Part shown: positions 31,240 through 42,239 of the stretch, one piece after another
How positions within the stretch are numbered: position 1 is the first letter of the stretch
Layout of the letters: every line of letters begins with the position of its first letter
Made by a program: the position numbers and the translations under genes
The notes under the pieces: model-generated
Database searches by the model: none
Told to the model about the DNA's origin: nothing
The model's input: only the letters and a program-made list of their open reading frames with translations
Source: Saccharina japonica
Lineage: Eukaryota > Sar > Phaeophyceae > Laminariales > Laminariaceae
Length of the DNA stretch: 64,000 bases
Assembly (NCBI GenBank): GCA_008828725.1
Contig: MEHQ01004224.1
Span: 62,001-126,000 of the forward strand
Direction of reading: 5' to 3'

Positions 31240-31840
31240 CTGGTACATACGAGGGGAAAAGAACAGCACACACATCACACACACGTTCGGCCGCGAAGAG
31301 GGGGGAGATCAATCATCAATCACAGATCATCAGTCCCCAATCGCCCCGGTACTCTATTAATAGTGGCTAGCTTCAAATGCTACTATTACGAAGGACCTTA
31401 GTAAATAGGACCAAATATTGTTAGTAAAAATAGGTAAACATATAGGTTTTAATGTTATCCATAGGTACTATTTAGTCCTAGTGATAATGCCCCCTCAGCA
31501 AAAGTGGGGACTCCAGAAGGGAGTAGATTGTGCGCAGAGGAGAGCTACGTATGATATTATTTTTGCTTCTTCCGTGGTTTTCTTGTTTCGGAGAGGTTTT
31601 TCGAGTGATCAATGCTGAAGCTCATTCCACACATACAATGCATTGTTAAGGATGCCAAGGATAATAACTAGAAGAAGAAGAAGAAGAAGGAGGAGGAGGA
31701 GGAGGAGGGTTAGGCTAAGAAGCCCCACCCGGAATCTGAGTTGTTTGATTGACAAAAAAAAAAGTGAACGGCAAGCCCGACGGCTATGTACGCAGTAGGC
31801 ATATATACGAAGCACACTATAACCGCCTTATCCGTGTGCA

Positions 31841-31883
<43 letters not shown>

Positions 31884-31941
31884 TCGTTCGTTTTTCGTGT
31901 CCTGCCCCCGACTTGGTGATGGGATGCATTAGACTGCACTC
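31240..31941. other. GT2 intron with P1 element and (CTG)n
   Basis: A P1 element lies at 31389-31492 (ggaccttagtaaataggacc to ggtactatttagtcctagtg), an AAG/AGG tract at 31668-31707 and a (CTG)n tract at 31841-31880. No exon is supported. Confidence 0.6.
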
Positions 31942-32307
31942 TTTTTTTTTCTTCTTCTTCTTTTTTTTTCCATCCTCCCATTTGTTATCTTCGCCCTTCC
32001 TTTCTCTCTCCTTCCTAGTCGTAATAATCAGATCCGGGGTCACAAAAGCAGGCTCTTCTCCCCCCTCCCCCCACTATTATACGGTTCTTGCCTTGCATTT
32101 TTATCGCGAGAAGACTTCAGCACTTTCTTCTCCTCGTCAAACTCTCGTCGAATTGTGCTTACCCCACGCTTAACCCACGCTATACTATGCGCTCTCGACA
32201 GTCGGCGTCATTTGATGATAAAAATCCTATATACGGAGACTCGAACCCTCGACCTCCAACCTAACAGGCTTCGTGGCTACCTGTTAGACTACCGGGGCGA
32301 CCGACCG
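31942..32307 (-). mobile_element. tRNA-headed SINE, copy 3
   Basis: On the minus strand the head begins near 32307 with ggtcgccccggtagtctaac (A-box-like tagtctaacaggtagcc), followed by the B-box-like gggttcgagtctcc. A ~240-bp body (including gacgagagtttgacgagg and gaccccggatctg) ends in an A-rich tail interrupted by AAG at 31942-31969. It shares head, body and tail order with the copies at 44656-44993 and 53079-53416 but lies at a different locus. Confidence 0.8.
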
Positions 32308-32360
32308 GCTCTGTGCCGGCTATTTTTTTACTGGTATTAATAGTTTATACCGCTGTTGCA

Positions 32361-32459
32361 GGGGGGGCCATAGTAAACAGGACTAAATATTGTTTGAAAA
32401 TATATGTAAATGTATAGGTTTTGGGGTGTACCGTAGGTACTATTTACTATGGCTCCCCG
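32361..32459. mobile_element. P1 miniature element
   Basis: The arms are ggggggccatagtaaacagg and gtactatttactatggctcc, with the middle tgtataggttttggggtgta. 99 bp. Confidence 0.8.
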
Positions 32460-32747
32460 AAACACCTGCTATCTTGTTTGTGGTGGGTTTGGAGATGTTC
32501 TACAAATATGTATCTGGTAAATAAATGTAGATGTATTCGTCGACTATTGATTTAGCAAAAAAGGGGGGAGAAACATATAAAAGCTTAGGGGCCGTCAGGA
32601 AGCGAGAAGGAGCAGGGGGGGGGGGGTGACAGACCCACACCGATGGCGTGGGGATGGAGCTTGGGCGCGGCTTAGGACTTAAGCATAGAGCGTAAAGAGT
32701 GCATATTGAGAAGAAGGAGGGAGCAAGGACGAAAAAATGGAGAACAA

Positions 32748-32752
32748 TAAAC

Positions 32753-32815
<63 letters not shown>

Positions 32816-32863
32816 GCTTTATTTTTACCCATCAGCCGGAGGATCAAAAATAAAATAACTAAA

Positions 32864-32931
<68 letters not shown>

Positions 32932-32990
32932 ATAGATAAATAGATAGATAGATAGATAGATATACAGATAGATAGATATATAGATAAATA
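32748..32990. repeat. GATA tetranucleotide arrays
   Basis: Two long tagatagatagata tracts at about 32748-32815 and 32866-32990, separated by a 50-bp non-repeat. They end just before the E7 donor. Confidence 0.92.
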
Positions 32991-32999
32991 TATGCTCAC

Positions 33000-33175
33000 C
33001 ATTGTAGGACCCGCACCCGGTGGCAGGCCATCCCGTACGGCTGCGACGCCCAGAGGGGCACGATGACGAGCCCCATCACGATCGACGGCACGGCGAACCC
33101 GCTGTGGAACCAGAGCACCCCGTCCGCCTTGATGTAAATCAGAAGAATTATGGGAATCGGTGCCATGAAAATCAG
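33000..33175 (-). CDS. GT2 gene exon E7
   Basis: The acceptor cttcccgcag precedes CTGATT, and the donor follows CTACAATG with GTGAGC. It is 176 bp, entry phase 0, exit phase 2. It encodes two membrane segments: LIFMAPIPIILLIYI, then after KADGVLWFHSG, FAVPSIVMGLVIVPLWA, ending SQPYGMACHRVRVLQ. These are the helices that follow the QxxRW loop in bacterial-type cellulose synthases. Confidence 0.8.
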
Positions 33176-33817
33176 CTGCGGGAAGCGGAAGGCCGGCGAG
33201 AGACAGATGGCGTGCGCAAAAAGGGAGTGGGGGAGGGGGGGGTCGTTAGGCATGCTCTGGCGCCACCTGGACAGATGAATACCGTATATGACAAGTGTAT
33301 ATCACACCCCCTGGGGTGAATTTCAAAGAGCATTTTCTCCATAGCCAGGGGGCACAGACAGCGAGAAAGGCGGCTTTCGGAGCGCCATCTCGTCGAGATA
33401 TTTTCATAGACCGCGTGGTATACAGTGTGGTATACAGCAGTGTCATATGCGGTAGGTGCGTCTGCTGAACTGAAATGCGTGTGCTAAGTTCAGATAATTG
33501 TAATTATAGTTCCTTGCCATTCGATAATGGGGTGTGTACGTAGCATGAATGAATGGGCTTCAAAGCTGATCACCCCCCAAAAAAAAACCATCCCTACGAG
33601 TCGAGAAGAAGAAAACCACACCAGAAAGAAAAGAGGGCCCTTCCTCCGCACAAAAGTCTGCTTACTCCCCTCCCCGCCCTTCGTATTTACTGGGGTTTCT
33701 TTGTCTTACTATTATTTTTGTGTTTACGCTTTTGGGAACACGCAAAATGGCGGAAGCAGCAACTAATTAATCGTGAGGGGTCAGTTTTGCAGTTGTACAC
33801 GCGGGTTATTAGGCCTT
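33176..33817. other. GT2 intron interval, nothing recognised
   Basis: Mixed-composition DNA. The frames at 33527-33819 are overlapping and without motifs. Confidence 0.4.
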
Positions 33818-34030
33818 AGGGCCCGTTTTAACGAAGAAGAAAAAAATCAATTTGGAAAAAAAAAAAATCAAATCCGCTTTTCATGGGTCAACACACGCAC
33901 CAGCACCAAAGATTAGGATCTTGGGGCATAATATTTGGTGCTGGTACGTGTGTTGACCAATGAAAAGCGAATTTGAATTTTATTTTTTTCCAAATTGAAT
34001 TTATTTTATACTCGTTAATTCGGGCCCTTA
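33818..34030. mobile_element. G1 fold-back element
   Basis: The outer ends are agggcccgttttaacgaaga and ctcgttaattcgggccctta. The inner inverted arms are caacacacgcaccagcacca with tggtgctggtacgtgtgttg, flanked by tcatgggtc and gaccaatgaaaagcg. It would fold into one long hairpin of about 200 bp. It is non-coding. Confidence 0.78.
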
Positions 34031-35183
34031 CCACTTTGACCCGGAATATTATTATCAGCATCCAATTGAAATGGTCCTTATGTTTAGGACCAGAGTGGTT
34101 TTGTACTGAAGCCTCACCCACGTACGTAGACATATTTGGAAACATGTTACTTGAAACTTGTGTCAGCCAGTGTTTTCCGCGACGAAACGGCTCGTTCCAC
34201 CGCCGTTTTCTAGCCATATTACCCCGATGCAGTCTGACACGTTTTTTCGGGGGTAAAAGGGGCAATCTAACCCCGCCACCGTTCTTGTGTACCCCCTTTA
34301 GGATTGCATTTAGACGTTTCTGGGGAAGGCTACTTGGAGATAGTGTGACACCTTATGTTTTCAGGGATATAAGGGTCGAATTTACCCCACCAAGGCTGTT
34401 TTTGTTTAGCCCCACTTAGCTTTGTATTGTAACGTTTTGGGGGGCGTAATAACTACTTGATTATAGTGTGTTTTATTTACCACCTTCATAATTAAATACA
34501 TGCTGGTTTTTGGGGACACAAACAAAAAAAAAAACACTTCGTACTAGAAATTATCTAGTGAACGATATTTTTACAAGCGAATGCGAATTTCTGATATACA
34601 CGGACCCTTTTTTTTTTTAAGGGACAAGTTTCGAAAAAATCGCTGCACCTGTAACATACATTTCCACTGCAAAGTACAGTTAGTCAGATCAGATTTCCAT
34701 CCGACTTCAGACCGCGATAGTAGGTATACCGTTTTTTGGCTTGTTCGAAAACTCCTAAATATTCGTCAACGACGGTGACATAGCGAGAGCGAGCTCATAA
34801 CGACAGATATACTATGCGAGTAAATATTTGTTTTTGAGGGGGGGGGGGGGAGCATTTTCATGCATGGCCCGTAGTCGTATGACAATAGAAAGGGGGGTTG
34901 GGTTCTTCCATAGCAGAGACGCGCTGTGGTTCTTTTATTTCATACCAGGTAGTACACAACAGGGGGGGGCGTACTCATTTGTTGCTTGCCTTAGGCATTT
35001 GACCATTGACCACGCATCCCTTTCGAGACGGAGCACCGCTCCTACTCCTGCTAAGAGACACCTCCAACACTTGGGCGCTCATTACGTGTTTTCCATATAT
35101 TACTAACAAACTTTTTGCCAGTCTTATCCCCTGAGGGGGGGGGGTACTCAAAAAGATTGACCCCCAGGTCATATGATACTCAC
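34031..35183. other. GT2 intron with a dispersed CATCCCT-type repeat
   Basis: Contains pieces of a repeat recognisable by catgcatggcc(c)gtagtcgtatgac and gcatccctttcgagacggagc (34858-35050). It recurs at 35440-35720, 35780-35900, 42497-42690, 45305-45475, 50935-51120 and 53745-53950 in either orientation. Poly-G tracts are frequent inside it. No exon is supported. Confidence 0.5.
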
Positions 35184-35378
35184 GAGAGCGGTGGCGACGT
35201 AGTAAAGCAGTCCGTTGACGAAGCAGATCTTGTGCAGCTTGGAGATGTTGGCGCTCCAGAAGCCGTTCTCCAAGACCAGGGTGGCGCTCCCCATGCACCA
35301 GCGGTACTGCTGCATGAAGAAGCTCCGGGGCTCGTCGGGGCAGGTCCCCATGGCCAGGCAGAGCGGCAGGTACTTGAT
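35184..35378 (-). CDS. GT2 gene exon E6, with the QQYRW motif
   Basis: The acceptor cttctgtag precedes ATCAAG, the donor CTC precedes GTGAGT, and it is 195 bp with phase 0 at both ends. It encodes IKYLPLCLAMGTCPDEPRSF, FMQQYRWCMGSATLVLENGF, then WSANISKLHKICFVNGLLYY and VATAL. QQYRW is the QxxRW signature that contacts the acceptor glucan in processive GT2 enzymes. The last part begins a membrane helix. The join from E5 reads EIGYK|IKYLPL, which is continuous with the family consensus. Confidence 0.85.
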
Positions 35379-35439
35379 CTACAGAAGAGGGGGCACAAAA
35401 AAGTAGGATGCAGTTGTTTGATCAATAGCGGGAGAACGG

Positions 35440-35720
35440 AGGGGGGGGGGCACTCCTTTCTTGCTTGCCTTAGTCGTTTGACCATCCCTTTCGAGACGAA
35501 GGGGGGGCGAGGGTAGGGTGTGTACTTCATATTCATGCATGGCCGTAGTCGTATGACCATAGACCCTCGCATCCCTACAATGCCGGGACGGAGCAGGTCG
35601 AGTATTCACCGACCAGGCAGACATTGATTGCTAGCACCAAGCTATGTGAACCGCCGTGAGACGTTTGTTCGGCGAGTCGCATGAAGGGTAGTGAGCTGCA
35701 TCCTACCAAAGACCCGCTTG
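35440..35720. repeat. Dispersed CATCCCT-type repeat
   Basis: Contains atgcatggccgtagtcgtat, ctcgcatccctacaatgccg and ggacggagcaggtcgagtat, with accaggcagacattgattgc. Related copies elsewhere in the window share these in the same order, and the 45305 and 53745 copies also share gcgccgtgaggtattgggcg. I cannot assign it to a transposon class. Confidence 0.6.
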
Positions 35721-36102
35721 TGAGGCGGACTTGCATATGGATGACAGCTTCATCATCGACTTCAGGGGGGGAGGGGGGGAGGCGTACTCATTTGCTGCTT
35801 GTCTTAGTCATTTGACCATTGACCACGCATCCCTTTCGAGACCGAGCACCGTTCCTACTGCTAAAAGAGAGACCTCCAACATCTGGGCGCTCATTACGTT
35901 GTTTTCATGTATTACAAAGAAACATCGACTTCAGGGGGCGGGGTATACATGTCTCGGTAAACTGCATGGGCGACGGCCAGCCCCAGCGTGACCATGGCAC
36001 ACCTGTTACCGCAAACATACACAGCATAGCGAGGGGTGACTTTCTCTCTCTCTCTGCCATCTATCTCATTATATGTGATACCTATCTTATCGCGTTTCTG
36101 AC

Positions 36103-36252
36103 CTTGTATCCGATCTCAGTCATCTTGAAGCCGGTGTACATGTCCTCCGAGTGGCTGATGGCCGCGACCCCGCCGAAGGGCTCCACCGCTGCCCGGCGGT
36201 ACAGCCCGCAGGAGCCGACGCACACAGCGCCGTTGAACCGGTCCTGGTTCAT
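36103..36252 (-). CDS. GT2 gene exon E5, with the SED motif
   Basis: The acceptor gtggtcag precedes ATGAACC, the donor AAG precedes GTCAGA, and it is 150 bp with phase 0 at both ends. It encodes MNQDRFNGAVCVGSCGLYRR, AAVEPFGGVAAISHSEDMYT and GFKMTEIGYK. 'F.G.(F/V)CVGSC...RR.A....GG....S.SED..T...M...GY' is the acceptor-binding part of the catalytic domain. The Asp of SED corresponds to the TED catalytic base of BcsA. Confidence 0.85.
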
Positions 36253-36545
36253 CTGACCACCAGCGCCGACAGCAACGACAAAAACGACAACAACAACAAC
36301 AACAGACACGCCTCGTTACAATTCATATAGAGTATTCATAGCGTTTTCGGGAGGCCAAACTACTTCGAACTTTTAGTGTGCCTAAACAGAAACTGCGCTC
36401 ACACTTCGCGGCGAAAATGCTTCGAATTACAGCAGTGCGAGGGGCAAAATAAAACCTACTTATCACTCCACAGTAGCGTTTTATTTGACAAAGGTTGCCT
36501 TGGAAATAGTGGGGATCAAACGTATCCATTTACAGCATTAATACA

Positions 36546-36643
36546 AGGGACCATACTAAATAGGACCTATGGTACATACAAAAACCTATATATTCCAGGA
36601 TTTTTACTAAGCATATTTAGTCCTTAGTATTATCCCCCCCCGT
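36546..36643. mobile_element. P1 miniature element
   Basis: The arms are agggaccatactaaatagga and tccttagtattatccccccc. The middle is inverted relative to the commonest copies. Confidence 0.75.
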
Positions 36644-36887
36644 AATTTTAGGGCCGGCTTCAACCACGTTCCTGAGTAGAACTACTGTGCGGTAGTTGGG
36701 TTAGCGTCCGGTATATTTTTCCAGTGGTGCCGGGATAAAATCGAAAATTTCAGGCAGTGCTTACGAGTGATCAGCGTTGAAGCTCGCAAACACATAATAA
36801 TAATAATTACCATTATTACCATTATTATCATTGTGAGTATTCCATTTGCCACCTGGCAAAGTGCAGCTCTTGTTTCAATCATGATAA

Positions 36888-37332
36888 AACAGCCGATTTT
36901 CCTAGTTGAGAGTTGCCTTTCCGATGAGAATGAAAAGCGATTTTAGTACTTCGTTATTGTTTAATATTTGTATTTCGCTCACGATCAAAATTTGACCTAG
37001 AAAATATGTTCCTCGATGGTAGGTATCAACACACGAAAACAAAAATGAAATCGGCCTTAACAGGCTCGAGAATCAAGGATTTAAGGGAATTTGCATTTAT
37101 GAGCGAGGTCCCTCGTTCGTAAATACAGATTTTCTGGGATCCTCGATATTTTGAGACTGCCGATGCCGATTTCGTTTTTTTTTTGTCATCGACGGGTGTC
37201 ACAACTGACAATAGTTTACAGTGAAAAAAATGACTGTAAAGGAAGTACATCTCTTACAATTCAAAAAACAATATTTTCAATTTTCATTCTCATCGGAAAG
37301 GCATTTTTCTCAATTAAGAAAATCGGCTGTTA
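36888..37332. mobile_element. K1 inverted-repeat element
   Basis: The arms are aacagccgattttcctagtt with cctttccgatgagaatgaaa and the mirrored ctcatcggaaaggcattttt, aagaaaatcggctgtta. The flanks catgata and tatcatg extend the inverted match. This copy is independent of the duplicated pair. Confidence 0.8.
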
Positions 37333-38645
37333 TATCATGCCATTCACATATACCTATCAATCATCCTTGAATACTTGACAAACGTATACCGACAATGCGG
37401 TCCCCCCTTGACACACCCATACCACTTCCTTTCATTTGCTTGTGTCGGGGTGGAATGTTTATGAGTGATCAGCGCTGACGCTCATGCTGCACATTGATTG
37501 GAGGATGGCAAACACTAAACGAGTATGCCACTAAATCGACAGAGCGGTAATACCGGGGCATACAGCAGCACCAGGGCATGCATATACGCGACAAAGCTTA
37601 ACGAACTGGGAGTTGAGCAATTGTGGGCTCGACGTTTGCAAGAAATCATTCACATTTTTCTGAACATGCTGAAGTTTTCTTAAATGCTTCACAGCAGAAT
37701 TTTCTGCTGACCCAACATAAGAATTTCGTGGGTGAGCATCACTGGGGTTGCTATTTTGGAAAGTTATCTCTTGTTGTCCGGCATGAGTGTTTCCTGAAAA
37801 AAACGCAGACGCAAGCATGTGTTCGATCGATCATGATTTCCGTAAAACCTGGTCGAGTTTCTTATCAAATAAAACCAAGGAAAAAGTCATGGTCGATCTC
37901 TCCCGGCGGAGCCACGGAGGTTGTGTCTGGCCTGGGCATGTTTTTTTGTTTCGTAGGTTTGCCACCCGGCAATGAGCAGCATGGCCTTAACGATACACTA
38001 GATGATTTAGACGATTTAGATTATTTAGATGACCCAGATGATCTACAGTAGACGGTTTAGATGACCCAGATGATCTAGATCGTGGTCGTGGTATTGATTT
38101 ATTGATTATTGATGATTGATTATTGATTGTCCGCAGCGGACCCTCTTTCTCGCCTACACCATGCGATACCAAAAATCGCTTCGGCCACTTGGCGCGAGCG
38201 TATCGCGAAAACCGAAAAGCACAAGTACAACATTAAAAAAAAAACTTAGTTTACCCTTTTAAAGCTGCCGCCATCTTTTTTGGAGTCCACACTACTTGAA
38301 ATGAGTGTAGTTTCGTTCGTGCAGTTAATAAAAGGGAAACAGGGTAGCTAGCCGTTCGCTCTACAAGCTTATTATTTACTCTCCTACCCTATGGGCTCTC
38401 TGTCCCCCCCAAAAGAAAAAAAAAAAGTTTTGAGAAAGGCGAAGGTTTGTATTAGATGTATTCCGATGTATTGCATCTTATTCGAACACGATACGTAGAT
38501 ACACCAAAAAAACACTTAACTTGGTAAAATTTTGAAGTTCTCATCAAAACTAAAAAAAGAAGAAATCATTCAATTACAAAAAAAAAACTGTTTGTTTTTG
38601 GGATTGTTTTGTAAAAATCACACAAAAACCACCCCATCCCCTCAC
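37333..38645. other. GT2 intron interval
   Basis: Contains a (GAT)-rich tract at 38000-38070 (gatttagacgatttagatta) and an A-rich stretch before E4. Frames at 37531-38051 carry no motif. No exon is supported. Confidence 0.4.
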
Positions 38646-38908
38646 CTGCACCATGCGGTAGAAAAACTCCTGGCACGACCCCGCCCCCTGCTCCACCCAC
38701 GTCTGCTCCTCCCTCCAGCGGAAGAACTGGGGAGTTTGTAGGATGCCGATGGCGGGATTGAAGAGGTACGGCGTCGTCTCTCGCAGGAAGTCGGACCTCG
38801 GGCAGAAGTCGGCGTCGAAGATCACCACGGCGTCTCCGGACGTCCTTGCGAAGGCGTAGCGCAGGTTGCCTGCCTTTTTCATCTCTGGGCGGTCGTCCCT
38901 GCGGATGT
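38646..38908 (-). CDS. GT2 gene exon E4, with the DxD motif
   Basis: The acceptor gcgacaag precedes ACATCC, the donor CAG precedes GTGAGG, and it is 263 bp. It joins E3 as HGFQ|YIRRDDRPEMKKAGNLRY, then AFARTSGDAVVIFDADFCPR, SDFLRETTPYLFNPAIGILQ, TPQFFRWREEQTWVEQGAGS and CQEFFYRMVQ. KAGN and IFDADF (the metal-binding DxD) are hallmarks of processive GT2 synthases, and 'QTPQFF' is the usual next strand. A second possible acceptor (ccgcag) ten bases downstream would break the frame, so I chose caag. Confidence 0.87.
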
Positions 38909-39015
38909 CTTGTCGCGCCAAAAAAAAACAAAAAAAAAAGAAGGCAACCGCGTAAACCGAAGCGTTAAAAGTGTCGTGGGGCAAAATACACCGAGGGGTA
39001 TGATTTAGTTTTGAA

Positions 39016-39289
39016 GACGCGTGCTACGTACGGTAGAGGTATACCTTAATTTGGCTGAATCGTTTTCTGAACGATCGGGCTCCTTAACCCAAATTCGTCG
39101 GACTTTCATTTTTGTGACGAAATATGTTTCAGGGCATATACTTCGGTCATGAGATTTCGCATCCGGCAGCTTGTTTTTTTTGTTTTGCCCTCCAAAATCG
39201 TTTTTTTGGGGGTGAGGTATGACGCTCCCTCCTCAAGTGAGGAGCTCAGACAAAAACATGGTGCACCTCTATCATATCGTAGCATGCGT
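39016..39289. mobile_element. T1 inverted-repeat element in a GT2 intron
   Basis: The ends are gacgcgtgctacgtacggta and ctatcatatcgtagcatgcg. The interior has aacgatcgggctccttaacc and gtgaggagctcag. It is the only clear T1 copy between E3 and E10. Confidence 0.8.
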
Positions 39290-39902
39290 ATTTTAGCCCA
39301 GTTAGGCCTGCAAACCGCTTTTCGGGGGCGGATTACGACTCCGGAATACAGTGGAATCGGGTTCATGTGTGGGCTTGCACGCGCATATTCTTCTCCCTCT
39401 TTCGCTAAATTAATTAATCCCCACTAGCTCAAGTAGTTAATTAATTAATTTCATCTACCCCCATCCACACTATCATTACGACAATACAAAATACATGAAT
39501 GATATACTGCTGCTTGTACTCATGCTCGCTATGCACTGCGAATAAGGAACATAAATATTACGGTGTGTTGGTTGAGAACCGAGGGTGCTCGACCCCCAAA
39601 AAAAAAAGATAAAACGATCTACACTCCTATCCTTCCCCGTGTCACACAACGAAGAATAAGCCATGTATGCCAGGGCGTTGGGATTTGTGGACGAGCTTAT
39701 ATACGAAAAACGAGTTTTTGTTTTCGCGGTTACATTTTTACTTGGTTTTAGTAAACATCTCCCCTGCCTGGTCTCGCCAAAGGGCAGTGGGGTGTCGGGG
39801 AGAGTTTTCTTTAGCACTGATTCGCGGCATGTCTTCAACCTCCAACCGCCGCCCCGGTGGAAAACAAACGTCATGCTTCTGCAATAAAAAACGGAAGTCA
39901 GC

Positions 39903-39904
<2 letters not shown>

Positions 39905-39937
<33 letters not shown>
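39905..39937. repeat. (TA)n microsatellite
   Basis: An uninterrupted tatata run of about 33 bp in a GT2 intron. Confidence 0.9.
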
Positions 39938-39939
<2 letters not shown>

Positions 39940-40117
39940 GCGAACGACAACATATCGCGATGTAGTTGTATATTATACCCCTCTCGCTTTGGTGCACAAC
40001 AAGGAATTGCATCAACTGCGTAACTCTGTAGGAAAAAAACGATGTGTTTCTGATGTAGGGGGGAAATACCGTGTTTTGCCATGAAAATGAAAGTAAGGTA
40101 TGAACAAAGCATCTACC

Positions 40118-40153
40118 GCCTCTTCCTCACATTGAAAACCGTGCCCCGCCGCG
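40118..40153 (-). repeat. Remnant of the 3' end of exon E3
   Basis: gcctcttcctcacattgaaa and ccgtgccccgccgcgag closely resemble the end of E3 and its donor at 40332-40371. It abuts the left edge of the 8.45-kb tandem duplication (40154), so it may mark the duplication breakpoint or an assembly join. Confidence 0.65.
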
Positions 40154-40347
40154 AGATCTCGATTCCGCACTAAAAACGCTATAAATACGTCCGTACGTAC
40201 ACATGTATGATACCATACAAAAAAAGAAACTTCGGTTAAAATTGCCTACGTTGCTGTACTTCAGTTGCACACGAATGTAACATGAAACACAAAACACAAT
40301 ACCGAAGAGCGCTACGAGGTACGTACGCACTGCCTCCCCCTCCTCAC

Positions 40348-40599
40348 ATTGAAACCCGTGCGCCGCCGCGAGATCCCTTACGTCGTCCTTGGCCCCATCG
40401 TCCAGGACGAATACCTTGAAGGAAGGGTAGTCCATAGCCTTCACGTGCTCCCAGGTGTTGTTGAGCAGCGCGATATCCTCGTTGCAGACGGGCAGGAAGA
40501 TGTCAACCGTCGGCAGATACGCCGCATCTTCCGCGGCCTTAACGACCAGAGCGTGCTCGTCGGGCTGGAAGTCCTTGCCCCACATGGCCACCGCGAAAT
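40348..40599 (-). CDS. GT2 cellulose synthase-like gene, exon E3 (DDG motif)
   Basis: The acceptor gacgcag precedes AT TTC, the donor follows TTTCAAT with GTGAGG, and it is 252 bp. It encodes FAVAMWGKDFQPDEHALVVK, AAEDAAYLPTVDIFLPVCNE, DIALLNNTWEHVKAMDYPSF and KVFVLDDGAKDDVRDLAAAH. 'PTVDIF.P..NE' and 'V.VLDDG' open the GT2 catalytic domain of cellulose synthases and hold the UDP-binding Asp. Through E10 the catalytic half plus C-terminal helices come to roughly 430 residues. The product should be a plasma-membrane glucan synthase, either cellulose or mixed-linkage glucan. The entry phase (1) does not fit the end of E2 (phase 0), so at least one exon, presumably with the N-terminal helices, is missing or unrecognised. 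Confidence 0.87.
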
Positions 40600-40648
40600 C
40601 TGCGTCGTTCGATCGATACAATTAATAGATGTCAAAGGATGCACGGAT

Positions 40649-40762
40649 TACGGGGGGCCATAGTAAGCACTAGTAAATAGTACCTACGGTACACCCAAAA
40701 ACCTATACATTTCTATATTTTTAGTAACAATATTTGGTCCTATTTACTATGGCCCTCCGTAT
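40649..40762. mobile_element. P1 element upstream of E3
   Basis: The arms are ttacggggggccatagtaag and gtcctatttactatggccct. A short internal duplication (agtaagcactagtaaatag) is absent from the matching copy at 49097-49203. Confidence 0.8.
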
Positions 40763-41413
40763 TAAACGGTTTCAGCGTATCGTGTACCTGTGGTACCTCT
40801 TTTTTTGTCGAAATTAATTAATCCTCTACATATAGCTCACGTAATTGATTATTATTATTTTATTTTGTTTTCTCCTTCGGCGGATGGGTAAAAATAAAGC
40901 TTACGCCCTCCACACTTCCACGTCTCACTGATTCCATCCACTCCCTTCCCCGACACGAGATAGATAGACGGAGAGTGTGGACATGTAACCAGGCAGACCA
41001 TAGTTCCGCTACTACTGTAAGGGGTGTTATTGTTAATACTACAAACACAAGGGTTAGGGCCGGAAGGGTATGCCTTATATCCGTGTCCCTGTTGTGTCGA
41101 AAATAATGAATCCACACCAACTCAAGTAACTAATTATTGCCATCATTATCATCTTTGCCATCCGACAATGTGCAGCATGAGGAGCTTCAACTTTGGCATC
41201 ACTCATAACATTCCCCGAAAGCAATAAAACCACGGAAACAAGGGGAAACCTATGCGCAAAGTCTTAACTTCCTTCTATTTATTTATGTAACTAATTTGAA
41301 TGATTCCAGCCACCTCTCCCCTTGCTTCAATTATAATTTTTTCACCACCACCTTTTACGGCACCTACGTAATAGTACTACGAGCAGTTCGCAAAAACAAA
41401 ATGGGTTCAGCCC

Positions 41414-41512
41414 TTAACCCCCTTAAGGACTGGTCCCACATATTTGAGGACAAACTACTTGGAATTAGTGTCGGATTTTTTTTTTTCAGTTCTGAATGGG
41501 GGTTAAGACGAA
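41414..41512. repeat. R2 palindrome
   Basis: Starts cttaacccccttaaggactg, has a centre gacaaactacttggaattag, and ends cagttctgaatgggggttaa. Related copies lie at 23976-24058, 49852-49945 and, inverted, 58344-58432. Confidence 0.65.
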
Positions 41513-41804
41513 AGAAAACATACCTCGTAAACCAAAAAAGAGGACCCCAACTATATTTCCCCAAGAAGTTTTTCGCCACAAAAAGGGGTTTTTTACTCGT
41601 TGCACCCTTCGTATTATCCAAACTATTATACTTGAAACACAATATGGCCCAAAACTACAGTACTACTATTAATACTACTGTACTATAAAGATATAAGTAC
41701 GAGCAGTTTTGGAAAGAAAGAAGAAAAAAAAAGAGTTAAATTTGACGGGGGTGCCTCAAAGTGACAACACTGCCGCCCAACGATGTTAGTTAGTCGTTCT
41801 ATTC

Positions 41805-41993
41805 CGGAGGGACATAGTAATCAGGACCAAATATGCTTAGTGAAAATACTGGAACATATAGGTTTTTAGTTGTGCCGTAGGTCCTGATTACTATGGTCCC
41901 CAGGACCAAATATGCTCATTGATAGTAAAAATATTGGAATATATATATAGGTTTTTGTGTGTACCGTAAGTCCTGATGACTATGGTCTCCGGT
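41805..41993. mobile_element. Two adjoining P1 elements
   Basis: The first runs from ccggagggacatagtaatca to cctgattactatggtcccca. The second begins in the shared ccccaggaccaaatatgctc and ends gatgactatggtctccgg. The tandem arrangement is preserved in the duplicate at 50243-50430. Confidence 0.75.
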
Positions 41994-42239
41994 AAAATAC
42001 CTGGTAGTTTGTTTTTGCCTCAACGCAGGAGCCTCGGGAGGTGTAGGAAACCCCTATGACTAGTACTATCTCCCACGTACGTACAGTAGTAGTCTGTGGC
42101 CGAAACGCAAGAGCATTTCTCGGTAGAATATAAATATTTATATGTAGAACTAACTTTTCAACTCGTTTTGGGCTGACCGATCTTTACTGGCCCGGTTATT
42201 CGCTCGGCGTGGCTCGTATGATACGTGCTTTATTTTTCT

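Noticed and set aside
35946-36000. Possible GT2 exon reading VTLGLAVAHAVYRD
   Set aside because: E5 joins E6 in phase as GYK|IKYLPL, matching the family. Adding this segment would interrupt a conserved strand.
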